A DNA stretch of 64,000 nucleotides. It comes from Mesostigma viride. Lineage: Eukaryota; Streptophyta; Mesostigmatophyceae; Mesostigmatales; Mesostigmataceae. Shown piece after piece: positions 41,214 to 53,142 of the stretch. The DNA lies in the NCBI GenBank assembly GCA_009746045.1, contig RPFO01000188.1, forward strand, positions 1,504,955 through 1,568,954, in the 5' to 3' direction. The first letter of the stretch is position 1, and every line of letters begins with the position of its first letter. The position numbers and the translations under genes are program-made. A model generated the notes under the pieces. The model saw only the letters and a list, made by a program, of their open reading frames with translations, searched no databases and was not told the origin of the DNA.

Positions 41214-41757
41214 TAATTAATTAATCAATTAACACGTGCTCCCGTTGGGGAGCCACGGAGCACCGGAGTGCTTTCAATCCCTGTATATGCACAGCAGGAA
41301 AAGGGGCAGAGACCCCCCCCTTTCCTTCATGCCTGACGCATGCCACAGCAGCAATCGGATACGAATAAACGATCCGGCAAATTCTGTGGGTGCAATAAGA
41401 CCCGCATGAGCATATAGCATGACAAGGAGAGCGTGGGCAAGCATGCTGAGCGAGGTGATGGACATAGCATGACTGGCTGGGCTATTGATAAGCTATAAAC
41501 TGGCTGGTAATGTCGACCGTGCATTAGTGTTGCACGTGACAGCAGGTGTCCAGGTGTGGTGAGGCTGCGTATACATTGTTGGTACATTCTGGGCAGCGGT
41601 TGCTACAATGGCGACAATGACGTCTACCAATGGTTACAAGGGCTAATCTAGCCTGCGGGGGGCGTCCACGTCTTGTGGTTGATCATTAGGTCCCCGCCCC
41701 GGCCTCCAGTAGACTTTGGGCTTCTGGGGATCCTGCTTGTGGCGGAGGTATGCCGGC
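41214..41757 (-). mobile_element. L1-like LINE 3' fragment, minus strand
   Basis: Reading leftward: AYLRHKQDPQKPKVYWR (end of ORF1, then frameshifted), 3' UTR, hairpin at 41236-41263 (GTGCTCC ... GGAGCAC) and a (TTAA)n tail at 41214-41231. 5'-truncated. It faces the plus copy head to head near 41757, making an inverted repeat of about 0.5 kb arms. Confidence 0.75.
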
Positions 41758-42470
41758 CTGCGTGGGTGCCACCGCCTTCCCCACTCACGGGACAAGGCGG
41801 CCCCCCCACCAGTCCTACTCACCTTCCCCTCCCCTGAGGATAAGCAGCGGTTCCTCTCTCGTCGCAAGCGGTTGCACGACCTCACCTGGACGCTGGATGA
41901 CGACCTCACCCCCGCTCAGCAACAGCAGCGACGCGACCTGTGGCCGGAATACCTCCGCCATAAGCAGGACCCCCAGAAGCCCAAGGTGTACTGGAGGGGC
42001 GGGGACCTGATGATCAACCACAAGATGTGGACGCCCCCAGCGGGCTAGAATAGCAATAGCCCTAGCTTGTAACCATTGGCGTCACTGCCGCTAAGGCAGC
42101 CATGCCTAGAATGTTGCCTAGCTGTGCCAACACACCTAGTCACGTGCCGCCAACGCACGGTACACAACCAGCCATAGCCTTAGCCTAGTCCTAGTACAGC
42201 CATGCTACGCCCTGGCTATGTTCAGATTACTTGCCCACGCTCCTTGCTATGATATGCTCACATGGGTCTTATTGCACCCACAGTTTGCCGGATCGTTAGC
42301 CTGTCCTTTTAGCTAGCCGCGCCCGATTGCAGCTGTGGCATGCCTTTGGCATGAAGGAGACTGGGGGTCTCTGCCCTTTCTCCTGTAGTGCACACACAGG
42401 GATTAAAAGCACTTCGGTGCTCCGTGACTCCCCAACGGGAGCACGAGTTTAATTAATTAATTAATTAATG
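41758..42470 (+). mobile_element. L1-like LINE 3' fragment, plus strand
   Basis: The ORF1 C-terminus is intact from about 41758: PPPVLLTFPSPEDKQRFLSR, LTWTLDDDLTPAQQQQRRDL, KPKVYWRGGDLMINHKMW, stop near 42046. The 3' UTR ends in hairpin 42417-42444 (GTGCTCCGTGA, CTCCCCAACGGGAGCAC) and a (TTAA)n tail at 42449-42470. The best-preserved ORF1 C-terminus in the window. Confidence 0.8.
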
Positions 42471-45400
42471 CCGGCCTGGACACTGACTGAGGTCGCGTCG
42501 CTGCTGCTGCTGCTACTGCTGCTGAGCGGGGGTCAGGTCGTTGTTGCAGCGTCCAGGTGACTGAAGTCGTGCAACCTCTTGCGACGAGAGAGGAACAGTC
42601 GCTTATCCTCCAGAGAGTGGAAGGTGAGCAGGACTATGTAGTGGGGGAGCCGCCTCATTGTCCCGTGAGTGGGGAAGGCGGTGGCACCCACGCAGAACTT
42701 TCTACTTTGCCTGCCAGGCCCACGAGGGTAAGAAGCTTGTTCTTGAGCTCGTCAGCGACAGAGGTTGACGTCTCCCCTGGCTCCTGGGGGAAACGACGCA
42801 TGCAGCACCACTTGGCTCTCGCCGGGCGAGCGCGGTCGGTGGCCTCCCGTTGTTCCGCCTGGCGGTGTGCTTCCAGCTCCTGGAGTTTCGTGGTCGGATG
42901 GCGTCGCGGTGGTCAAGGCGATCGCTGACCGCAGCAGGTCGGCCCGACCACCACGGGCATAGGAGAGCGGCGGGAGGTCACCAGCATCCTGCCGGGTGGC
43001 GGGGCTGGGTCGCGATGGGTGGCCGTCTGCGCCGCGATCTGACACTGAGACACTGAGACCTGCGTGGCCAGGGCCTCGGTGTGGGCGGTGATGGCTTCAA
43101 GCTTCTTGATGAGCAGGCCACACTTGCCCTCCACCTGGTTGAGGCGGGAGAGTAGGGCAGCATGCGCATCAGAGGCCTGCGCCGCGGGATCTGCAGCGCC
43201 GTGAGCTGAGATTGAAGCTTCAATGTGGGCGACCTTGTTTTCCGCATTGGAGACCTTGGCCTCCACCGTGTTAACTCGTCGTCTGTCCCAACTCAGTCCT
43301 CACAGGAGGACTGAGTTGACAATTTTCAACCGCATGTAGCGACTAGGTGGGGGGTCCATCCCAAATGTTTTGATGTGGATCGGGGGTGTACTAGATGTCA
43401 TTTTGTTGGCAAAAATACTGCATATGTGAAAACTTGACCCGAACACCTGAAAATTACACGGACGATGGGCACCCCTCGCGAATTTGCATTTTTCGGGATA
43501 AGAACGAGTGGGAAAAATTCAATCAAATCCTCGTGCATGAAGAAAAAATATAGGCATGTAAACAATATAGTTCTTGAAACGAGGAAAAAAACTGGGCTCG
43601 ATTTGGCCACTGCAACTGCCTGAAACAATTAAAAAACTCTCAGTCCTCAGGAGAGGAATGGGGCTTTTGCTAACTTTGCTAGCATGTAAGTGCGGTCATA
43701 CTACACACCACCGTGGCCACCAACCATCCCAATCAACTCATTTCCCTTCAAGCATTACAGGACAACACACTTGCATCATCATACTTCAGGTATATCATAC
43801 CTTATCATGTAGTGAGAGCCTATGCATGCATGTAGGGAATGGGCTTGGATACCCTACCAACAAAGGGTTATGTTATAAGTGTCAACCACCAATATAATGG
43901 GTAGGTTAAGCATATTTCCATTGTTTCTAACAACAATAGATATGGCTATAACTGTTTTGCCTTGCCATGATGTGGCCAACATAGTTGCTGGCACATGATG
44001 GCAGTGGTTTGTCACCAAGACTTTTCACTCACCCGTAAAAGCTTGAATGCACCCTTGACGCGGCCCGTGGCCTCAAAATCATGCAGTATGAACGTAGCAA
44101 AAGAATAACTAACATCTATGAAGGTGTTTAAACCTGCACAGCTCCTAAAACCCTGCACAACTACACTGGGTCAAGGCAAATGCCTGATAACATCATCTGA
44201 AAAGGGGGTTTTAGAGAGGGCAGGCAACGGTCAAGAAAGAGCATCAAGACTTGAACCTGACAACGCCTCGCAAGCTTAAACTCATGTACGAACATCAAGA
44301 AACGAAGAGGCAACGATTATCCGGCTTTACCTGGCACGGCTAGCGTTACCTTGGCCCAGGCGGTGCCCGCAAAAGTGGCACTTTGCGGCACATAGACCAT
44401 GACGTGACAGAATGGTCGAAATACTCAAATCTATACTGTCACTCAATTTATTCTAATACAATGCATGTTAAAATGTAGAAAGAAACCTATCAGCCATTGA
44501 AATTGCGCCGGAAAGCAAGCGCAGTCATCAATTCCGTCGACCTGCCTTATCGCCGTTTTTTCCAGCAAGAACAGTGCCGACACCGGGTAAATCGCATCCC
44601 CGCGAGCTAAAAATGTATTTTTATCATCTTTAGGGCATGTTAAATCTATTTCCTGAGTTTGGACAGCTAACTCGTCCGCAAACGTAAACTGCATGCATGG
44701 GCGCGAGCCGCCATGGCTAGGTCGTGCATTTCCGGAACTCGCGTTTCACGTGGAAAAGTACCCTTACCACCTGTACTTTGACCGTACATTTAGCCGCTCA
44801 TACCAAATCCAAAAAAATCGCAAAAATATGTCCAAGAAAGATCTTTTCACGTAGTATTTGAATAAATTTTGAGAGAATTTTTTTGTCAAACATTCTGACC
44901 GGGGCGAATTTTCTACGAAACCCAAAAACTCGGTCCTCTAGAGAGGACTGAGTTCAACTCAGTCCTCCGTAGAGGACCAGGGACAGACGACGAGTTAAGC
45001 CCCGTGGTCAGCGATGCATGTCATCTTCTCGGCCAACAGCCAGGTCACGTGCTCCTCCAGCACTGCTCGGATGTAGAGTCCTTGCCTGAGGGGGAGGAAG
45101 CCGATGGGGCGGCCGGCTGCGCCGGCCGGGGCTGGGTTGCGGAGCTTAATCAGTTGCGCGGAGCTGGAAGACGCTGGTCAAGATAATCGTGTGGAGGTCC
45201 ACATCGATTAACTGATTCCAATTCCGCGGTTGTCATTGTAATCGACATCCTCCCCTTCTGTGGGCATTAAGCGCTTCCGTTCCTTGCATGACGAGGAACT
45301 GAATGATCTGGACGCATATTCCCTCTTCGTCAGGTAGAGCCAGTCGAAGAAGGTGAAGCGTTCGATCCGCGTTGACAGGGCTAGCGGCAACGTTCGGCTA

Positions 45401-45575
45401 TATACGGGTGTTCGTGGCAAGGTTAATTCTTGGGCTCAGGTGAGGCGCTCGGCGATGGGTTGGCGGGTAATCTTGGCGGCTGCGCAACGGCAAGGGCGAG
45501 AGGGTTGGGCTGGGAGCTGGGAAGCTGTTCCAGCTCCTTCTTTTCCAGACCTCGTTTAGCTTTCGGAGTCGTAAT
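42471..45575 (-). pseudogene. L1-like LINE ORF1, minus strand, split by a DNA transposon
   Basis: From right to left: an N-terminal region (about 45570-45000), then ORF1 resuming at 43270 with VEAKVSNAENKVAHIEASI, ALLSRLNQVEGKCGLLIKKL and a Pro-rich hinge, continuing to the RRM-like part and a truncated end (QQQQRRDL) at about 42480. The coiled-coil heptads and Ala/Ala-rich segment are L1 ORF1-like. Removing 43275-44994 and one TTAA joins the two halves in frame (ending LTTGL, then NTVEAKV). Other frameshifts are present, so it is a pseudogene. Confidence 0.7.
43275..44994. mobile_element. piggyBac-like TTAA-flanked element, non-autonomous
   Basis: Perfect 15-bp terminal inverted repeats CTCGTCGTCTGTCCC / complement at 43275-43289 and 44980-44994, flanked on both sides by TTAA (43271-43274 and 44995-44998). 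Both ends carry subterminal palindromes of AACTCAGTCCTC and GAGGACTGAGTT. TTAA duplication and short TIRs are the hallmark of piggyBac-type transposition. No transposase is recognised in the 1,720 bp; the longest ORF (44443-44694, minus) has no family signature. It interrupts a LINE ORF1. Confidence 0.85.
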
Positions 45576-45969
45576 ATAGCTTGAGTCTTAATTGTCACGT
45601 GCGTAGCTTTTGCGATACTGCGTTTCAGCCGTAACCGATTATACTGGCGGGTGCGTCTTGAGAAGACGCATCGAATGCAAGTGATCTGACTAGCTGAATT
45701 TGGGGCTCAGACGCAAAAGTTGTGAGCGCCGCCGTCAGCCAGGTCGCCGTCAGCCCTGGGATACCTAGGTAAGCTATAAATTTAATTAATGGTCAATACA
45801 TTCCTAGCTAGCATCTTGTCCCGATCAGAGTTCCTTCCCATATATGCACCATGCATGCAACACTTTTTCAAGTGTGCTACCTATAGGCTTTATATTCAGT
45901 ATAGAGCCTATACCACAACATTTAAAAACGTTACACACGTGACAAGCAGTTATGATGATGATGACTCTG
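45576..45969. other. Spacer between head-to-head LINE copies
   Basis: Includes a TTTAATTAATGGTCAATACA segment at 45781-45800 also present at 40940, and otherwise unique DNA. No gene is seen. Confidence 0.4.
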
Positions 45970-47830
45970 AAAGCAAAACGAGGTTTGGAAAAGGAGCTCA
46001 TATGTAGTTTCTGGCTCCCAGCCCAACCCACTCGCCATCGTCCTTGCCCAGCCGTCTGGGCCCGCAAACCCATCGCCAGCAATTAATAACCCATCGCCAA
46101 GCGCCTCGCCAGAGCCCAAGAAACCCTGCTACGACAAGAGCTTCAAATGGCGACAGTACCTAGAGTACGCATGCTTTACGTTCAGCGGCTGCAGCTGAGA
46201 CTGACCGACGCACACTGCGCCGAGATAGTCCAGTACTTCGCACTGGAACACAAGCAAGCTCTGTGGGCCCGATGGGCCCATGATTCCCCGCCAACAAAGT
46301 GGAGGAGTTTCTCGCCCTGCCAGAATTCAATCATTGCCTCGCTGTCCTTTTCAGCTTAACTTCAAGCTAAGTTAACGCGACCTCGTCGCTAAGCTCCGCA
46401 ACCCAGCCCGGCGCCTGCGCAGCCGGCAGCCACATCGGCTCCCTCCCTCTGCAAGGATGACATCCGAGCAGCGCTGGAGGAGCACGTGTCAACCTGGCCG
46501 TTGGCCGAGAAGCTGACCTCGCTGAACACGACCGGCTCAACATGCACGGTGGCGGGCTCGGGTCACCAATGTGGAAACCAAGGTCGTCCACAAGCTCCAA
46601 CCTCAGTAGTTCACGGCGCTGCAGGTACCGCGGCGCAGGCATCTGAGGCGCATGCTGCACTTGTCTCTCGCCTAAATCAGGTGGAGGGCAAGACTGTGCG
46701 GCTTGCTCGTCAAGAAGCTCCAAGCCATGCATCACCACCCAAACCGACGCCCTGGCCGCGCAGCAGGCCCCGGCGATTGCAGCGCAGACGGCCACCATGC
46801 ATAATTGCAGCCCAGCCCACCCGGCCGGCAGATGATAGCCTCTCGCCGCGTACTCCTACTAGCTGTACGCGGACCTGCTGCGGTCAGCGACCGCCTCGAC
46901 CACTGACTCCATCGCTACGAAACTCCAGGAGCTTGAAGACCTTCGCCAGGCAAAACAACGGGAGGCCACCGACCGCGCTCGCCGGGAGTGCCGGGTGGTG
47001 CTGCGTCGCTTCCCCCAGAAGCCAGGGAAGACGTCAACCACCCTTGCCGACGAGCTCAAGCCGACCAGCTCGGCCTTACCCTCATGGGCCTGGTAGGTGA
47101 GGTAGAACTGCGTGCATGGGTGCCACCGCCTTCCCCACTCACGGGACAAGGCGACTCCCCCACCAGTCCTGCTCACCTTCCCCTCCCCTGAGGACATTGA
47201 AGCAGCGGTTCCTTTCTGGTCGCAAGAGGTTGCACGACCTCACCTGGACGCCGGACGACGACAGTGACCCCCGCTCCGCAGCAGCAGCGACGCGACCTGT
47301 GGCCGGGATACCTCCGCCACAAGCAGGACCCCCAGAAGCCCAAGGTGTACTGGCGGGGCGGGGACCTAATGATCAACCACGTATTACTATACCATCCAAG
47401 TGCCGGACTAGCTAATAGCCCTAGCTTGTATCCCTCAGTAGTCACTGCCGCCATGGCAGCCATATGCTTAGAATGTTTGCCTAGCTGTGCCAACATACCT
47501 ATAGTCACGCGCATCGCTCATGCACGGTATACAACCAGCCATAGCCCTAGCTTAGTCCTTGTACAGCCATGCTACGTCCTGGCTATGACCAGATTCCTTG
47601 CCCACGCTCCCTTGTTATGCCATGCTCACATGGGTCATATTGCACCCACTAGATTGCCGGATCGTTAGCGTGTCCGTTGAGCTAGCGCGCCCGAATGCAG
47701 CTGTGGCATGCCTTAGGCATGAAGGAGACTGGGGGTCTCTGCCCTTTCTCCTGTTGTGTAAAAGCTCTTCGGTGCTCCGTGACTCCCCAACGGGAGCACG
47801 AGTTTAATTAATTAATTAATTAATTAAGTG
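45970..47830 (+). mobile_element. L1-like LINE ORF1 copy with 3' UTR, plus strand
   Basis: ORF1 is readable in pieces: RLQLRLTDAHCAEIVQYFAL (46190), a region homologous to the split copy (GAEKLTS then LNTT near 46510), SRLNQVEGKTVRL (46670), LQELEDLRQAKQREATDR-type heptads (about 46925), RECRVVLRRFPQKPGK (about 46985), then LTWTPDDDSD and KPKVYWRGGDLMINH. Several frameshifts, so dead. The 3' UTR ends in hairpin 47772-47799 and a (TTAA)n tail at 47802-47827. No ORF2 follows, so the copy is internally deleted or belongs to an ORF1-only family. Confidence 0.7.
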
Positions 47831-48189
47831 CCGGAGTGCAGTGGTGGGATTATCAAGGGCTACCTGATGTGTGGTCCATGCACCGATGTCGGGCTGCCGG
47901 GGCGGCGGAGGAGGGTGTGGCCAGTGCTGAAAGCTAGTGCTGGCCATGGGGCACTCCCACGCTGTAGCGCTATAGGGGAAGCCATCCATGAGATGGTCCT
48001 CTAGGCCACGGGCGCTTTGGATCCTAGACGGCAGGTGAACCGCTCACAAGTGTAGGGGAGCTGACCGTGCTTCGGAATGCATGGCCGTAACCCAACCGCC
48101 CTAGCCATCGAGTACAAGGAGGAGAGCACGATCGAGGGAGATGCAAATCGACCTTGAGGACCCCCCTACCCCTATGGTATCCATCACTA
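47831..48189. other. Unassigned stretch before the RT fragment
   Basis: No recognised protein or repeat. It may be the upstream part of the degraded element that follows. Confidence 0.35.
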
Positions 48190-48835
48190 TTGATGACCTG
48201 GTGGTCAGCAATTGCATGGCGCACGTGCGATCGAGGCGGTGAATCGCTTAATCACGAGTGCTATTGAAGACGGGTACGCGCCTAACAACCTTGTGCCCTC
48301 CATGGACAAGACGATCATGGCTAGCCCGGAGGGGGAGGATGAGCTAGAAGCTTTGGGTGTTGTTCACCGGCGGGATGGCCGGGGTGTTGGAGCCGACAGC
48401 TAAGCAGCTCACCCTTGTGGTTGAGCACACTCGTGTACTCCTCGAGAGGGGACGCACTACCGCTGAGGCGCTGGCGGCCGTCGTGGGCCGGTGGGTGTGG
48501 CTGCAGATGCTCAGCCGCACTTGCTTGTCCATATGGCAGCAGAGTTTTAAGTTCATCAACCTCAATTACAGTAGGGCCGGTGGGGCCAGCGAGCGCGACC
48601 CTTGTGGCAAGGTGTGCGCGATGAGCTCGAGTGTGCCATGGCGTTGGCCCCCATGCTCCGTGTGGACCGGGGGGCTGCCCTGGCTCCGGTGGTGGTGGCT
48701 TCGGATGCGTCTAGTTTTGGGCAGGGGGTGATATACGCTGAGATGGCCCCAGCTGAGGTGACGGAATTAGCTCGGGGCCGGGAGGTGCGGGGTTATCCAA
48801 CCCTGCTCACCCCAGGTGAGGCCATGTATGTATAG
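48190..48835 (+). pseudogene. Degraded DIRS-like RT/RNase H fragment
   Basis: Three plus-strand frame pieces: EAVNRLITSAIEDGYAPNN (48230), then AAVVGRWVWLQMLSRTCLSI (48475), then VRDELECAMALAPMLRV and VVVASDASSFGQGVIYAEM (48620-48745). The order 'GRW-W...R...S', 'R-EL...LAP', 'ATDAS--G-GV' is the thumb-to-RNase H pattern of DIRS-type and related algal retroelements; the Asp of SDAS is the first RNase H residue. At least two frameshifts. The remainder of the element is not identifiable. Confidence 0.55.
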
Positions 48836-50091
48836 AGCGCATTCTTCACTGACAGTGCAGCGAATTTCTTATTTTGCAGTCTGTGTTGCGGAATAGGCTC
48901 TGAGTCTGGTACGTATGAGACGTTTTCACGAACAAGCCTGAGCCAGATCACATTTTCTTGAGCCCAAGCTAACGCACCAGACCAGCCAACTCAAGTGATT
49001 CTGCTGCTGTCGACTATTCGACACTGCATGCGTCAATCTGCCCGACCCGCTGGAACAGCAACGAACTCTGCACGACAACAACAATCAGCCGACACAGTGT
49101 GGTGGTGGCAACGAGTTCTTCCAGTCATGACAATCAATGCCTTCCTTTTCAACGACTATACATCTGTCAGTTTTGGTGACAACATCTTCATGTTTCGGCA
49201 ACAACCTTTAGTTGTACTCGCCGACACTTTGCTGTACTGCAGCGACATCTGGTTGTGGCGACAGCGTCGTCTGCTGCAACGGCATCTGCTGGGCCAACAT
49301 CTTGAGAAGCAGGTGGGCACCTGGTGATCTCTTTTGGTTGCAGAAGAGATGTCTAGCTAGCTAGGGGATGAGACATTTTTCATAATGCTCACCACCACCA
49401 TAATAATGCTAGAATGGAGAAGACCTCGTTCTGTAAGCAGTTAGGAGGAAGGTCTTTTCCCTGTTCTAGTAGTACATGGCTTGTAAAAAGGGTGACAGTC
49501 ACATGTTTCTCAAGGTGTGCTGTCATATTGCTGACACCAAGGTAAGACGTACGTACGTGAGTCACTGGTGTGGATGTCGATCCGGTTGGACAAGGTCACT
49601 GTTGTTCCTAACACCTACATGCCTACATGTAGTTAGGGAGTGCTGGTGTAACGTGCCAAACCCATCGGCCACTGAGGCACGTTGCATGGGAAAGATCGTT
49701 TCTATCTACGGGACCATCGTCCCGGTTTGTTGTCTGCCTGAGAGGGGAAGGGAATCACTATACTACGGGCTACTTGCTGTCATCACTGAGTAGGCCCAGA
49801 AGCATTATAATAATTACCTTCTTGTGTTCTTGCAATTGCAGTTGAACAAGATTATGCGCCGGACATGATTGTATTAAAAGGAATAGATTCGTAGCTCAGA
49901 TTAACTGAGGTGGGTGAGTCGGCGGATTGGCGGACGACTGTCTTGTCCATCGTCCTCGCACGCCTTTATGCCAAGCAGTGCCACTAGGTCGGCGCTGAGC
50001 TGTTCCAACCCTTGTGGCCAGCTAAGCACCCAGAATATTCCACGCTTAATTTACGTTATATTGTAGTGGGCCGAACTACGGGTCGAACATA
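48836..50091. other. Unassigned region, no gene recognised
   Basis: Unique-looking DNA with short ORFs of no family character (for example 48995-49327, which is Gln-rich, and 49476-49793). Confidence 0.35.
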
Positions 50092-50204
50092 TTAGGGCTG
50101 ATCAACCTCTAACCATGTCCGTGGTAACCATCGTTACGTTATATATTAGGGCTGATCAACCTCTAACCATGTCCGTGGTAACCATCGTTACGTTATGCCA
50201 TCGG
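50092..50204. repeat. Tandem duplication of about 56 bp
   Basis: Two copies of ATATTAGGGCTGATCAACCT, CTAACCATGTCCGTGGTAAC and CATCGTTACGTTAT in tandem, nearly identical. Confidence 0.9.
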
Positions 50205-52371
50205 ACACACATCCATCGGTATATATCCCAATGTCACCAATATTACTCTATAGATCTCAACTGTCGGCACCCTCGTATACACATGCAGAGGAGTGCCGGA
50301 AGGTATGGACTTCAAACCACCTTAGGTATCTATCTCTTTTTGCACGCATCTTTTTATACCATATTTCTTTTGCCAAACTTTCTCATGCTCACTAGGTTCG
50401 ACCCTAGTCGGCACGCTACACTCCTCAGGAGGGGGGCCCCCTTATCAGGGAAGGGAGCCCACTCCCTTCAAGCGAAGGGTTCAAATAGTTTGGCTCATAC
50501 TCTATCCAGACCTTGGCCTCGTTACCTTCTGACCCTAGGCTTCCCTTAGTCACGCATCAAGCTGGGTACTGATCCGCTGGAGCCCACCCTATATAGTGAT
50601 TCGAGGCGGGCGCACACGATCGGGGGCACGATCGGACGGCAGGCGCGCACGATCCGGCTAGCCACAGTGATCGGGGGCACGATCCTGGGCACTAGCGATC
50701 GGAGGGGGGCCGCGCTCGAATAGGGACTCTCCCCACGGATAGACCTGCCCCGGCAGGATTTGTTTCCTTAGGTCGCCCAAGTGTCCAGCTCTAAGACCTT
50801 GGTCCCTAACTATCTACCGGGCCGAAGAACCCGGGCGGGCGTAAGGCCCTCCTATACTACCGAGGAAGCCCTCGGTCGGGCCTAGAGCCCTGAGATGGAA
50901 CATAGGGCTATAGGAGCGTTCATGAGCTGGTCCGGCCGCCAGGCCTTAAGATTCAGCCTATATGATTTCAGGCATCCGCCCTGGGTTACACCAGATTCAT
51001 GACCAATCCTATATACCCGTTCCTTGAAAGCAGCTTATATCCGCTCAACGTCCATAGAGGGTGGATCCGGCAAGCCTATAATAATAGCTGTTGATCGTGC
51101 CGGTCCATTTGGTGGATTGAAGACATCCATTGTGATGTCAGGCACTTGTGAGGCTGCCAGGTAGTCCTGACCGCTGCTGGGATGTCTGGCCATGCGCCAG
51201 ACTAGCTTGATCAGTTACTTGACGTAAATATCGAAATCGTGACGATACGTATCACAGTTGCTTGGGGTTGTTGTCGTCTGAGTTGTCGACTGAATCAGGA
51301 GAAGCCGTACATGAACCGGTGGCTGTGTTGCTAGCGTGCAGCTCGGTCATATCGGAGAAGAACCGCATGTTGATGGTGCAGTCAGACCGTGCACCGCTGA
51401 ATTGATTACTTGATGTAGCGTCGCGTGTTCAGCGACCGGGAAATCAGCGTTCAGCGACGAAGAGTGCGCCGGTGTCAGATGGGTGCCACTCTAACCTGCA
51501 AGATTGTGTGCATGGGTTGGTTGCGCTTGTGGTCGTGCAGAAGCATGGCATATACAAACAAAAGTCAGGCTGATTCTCGGGGTGGCAAGAAGCCAGCCCC
51601 AAGAGAAAGAAGGTACGCAACAAGACATAACAAGACCACTAGTGTCAAGTTAGAACAACAAGACAACAAGGCTCCACCTATAGTAGCCTCTGGAATTATG
51701 GCAACTGCTGAGGGCAGCCATCGCTAGCCAGCAGCCATGCAGGAAAAACGAAAAGACAACTACTAAGTACCACACAGATCTGTCAAGTACTATTATATAT
51801 TCTGACACTATACTATATTCTGAAGGCCCTGCACTTAAGTTGTCGTTTCATCACAACCTTGTCAGACTCCTCCCCCCCCTATAAATGGATCTGGAGACAG
51901 TACAGTACTATGATGTCGACAGATTCGTCGCGCCAGATCCGTCGACACGTACACTAGGGATGAGTCAATCAGTCAATGTGTCAATGCGATATTAATATAT
52001 ACTGCGGCATAAGCGGCAATACCGATTAGCTGCGGCAGGCCATTGTGCATGTCACAATTAGCAGGATCCTCAACTTCACGGCCAAACACAACATTGAGCA
52101 GAGGCTGCCGGCCACGGCTATAAAAAGGAAACGGGGGTGTGGTCGGCACTGAGCAATTAATAGTAGGCAGACATGACAAGTGGTGAATCAGTGTCAGACC
52201 TCCCGGCCGCAGCATTTCGGAATGGTTGCCGACTATGCGACAGACCTACATGCCCGGCCTTAGCCTGGCAGCATCCTGCCAGGGAAGAAGTGAACAGGTT
52301 GGTTCTTTCCCAAAGAAAGGTTGGCTGAGTATCAAACCGCAATGCAAAGCTAGGGGTCCACATGATCACGT
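50205..52371. other. Unassigned, possibly LTR/untranslated parts of nearby retroelements
   Basis: The motif GATCGGGGGCACGATC recurs at 50619-50685. Otherwise no repeat edges or genes are convincing. The minus-strand gag-like fragment begins to the right. A 3' LTR of the adjacent gypsy element could lie here but I could not define its ends. Confidence 0.3.
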
Positions 52372-53142
52372 TCAATAGGTTGCCGACGTGTCACCGGCCG
52401 GGCGTGTCTGCTCCTCTCGATCCCCAACTTCGGGCAGTTGCGCTTCATGTGACCGATCTAGCTCCTGGCAATAGAAGCACCGCATGTGCCAGCTGCGGGT
52501 ATTGAGTATAGAGCATTGACGTACCTGGGAGTCATTCTGCTCGTCGCCGATCTCGCCGTCCTCATCTTGCTCCTTCTCAGCTGGGGATTCCTCCGCGTGG
52601 TCGCCTTCGTCTGCAGGATTCGACGCGTCAGTACCGCGCCGCGTCGAGCGCGCAGTCCTACTTGCCATGTGGTCGTCGGCTGCAGTGAGGAGATATGCTT
52701 TGACCTTCAATGCATGGACATGTCCCACAGATGCCACGGGGTGTCTGCGAACTTCTTCCTATAGCCTCGAGCTGCAGATCAGGGTGGATGGCCTCCATGA
52801 GGCGAATGTTGTACTCGTGGCCCGACACATCCAATAGGCGATTCGCCATCTCGTCGAATTCCACCTCAAAGTCGCGGTAGGGCATGTCACCCTGTCAGAA
52901 TGCGCCAAAGGCGATGCGCTCCTGGAACTCAGCGTCTGGTGGGACGAGCTAAGTTCTGCTGAATTCCATCAGCTCGTGGATATCCTTGGGGTAGGACTGT
53001 GACGCGATGCCATCGCAGTGAAGCAGTCGTGTACATAACTGAGATGTCCATGGCCTGGGTGATGATCAAGTCGATCAAGTCCTTGGTGGACAGATCCCAG
53101 TTGTGGTAATTCGACCAGAATGTGACGGCCTTAATTGTTATT
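52372..53142 (-). pseudogene. Retrotransposon gag-like fragment directly after pol
   Basis: Minus strand, right to left: KAVTFWSNYHNWDLSTKDLI (about 53130), EFQERIAFGAF, MPYRDFEVEFDEMANRLLD (52885), YNIRLMEAIHPDLQLEAIG, an acidic linker (ESPAEKEQDEDGEIGDEQND), and MRCFYCQELDRSHEAQLPE, a decayed CCHC zinc knuckle. The helix-rich part followed by a zinc knuckle is the gag pattern. It has stops and frame changes. It starts within a few bases of the pol stop codon of the neighbouring gypsy element, which is out of normal order. Confidence 0.55.
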
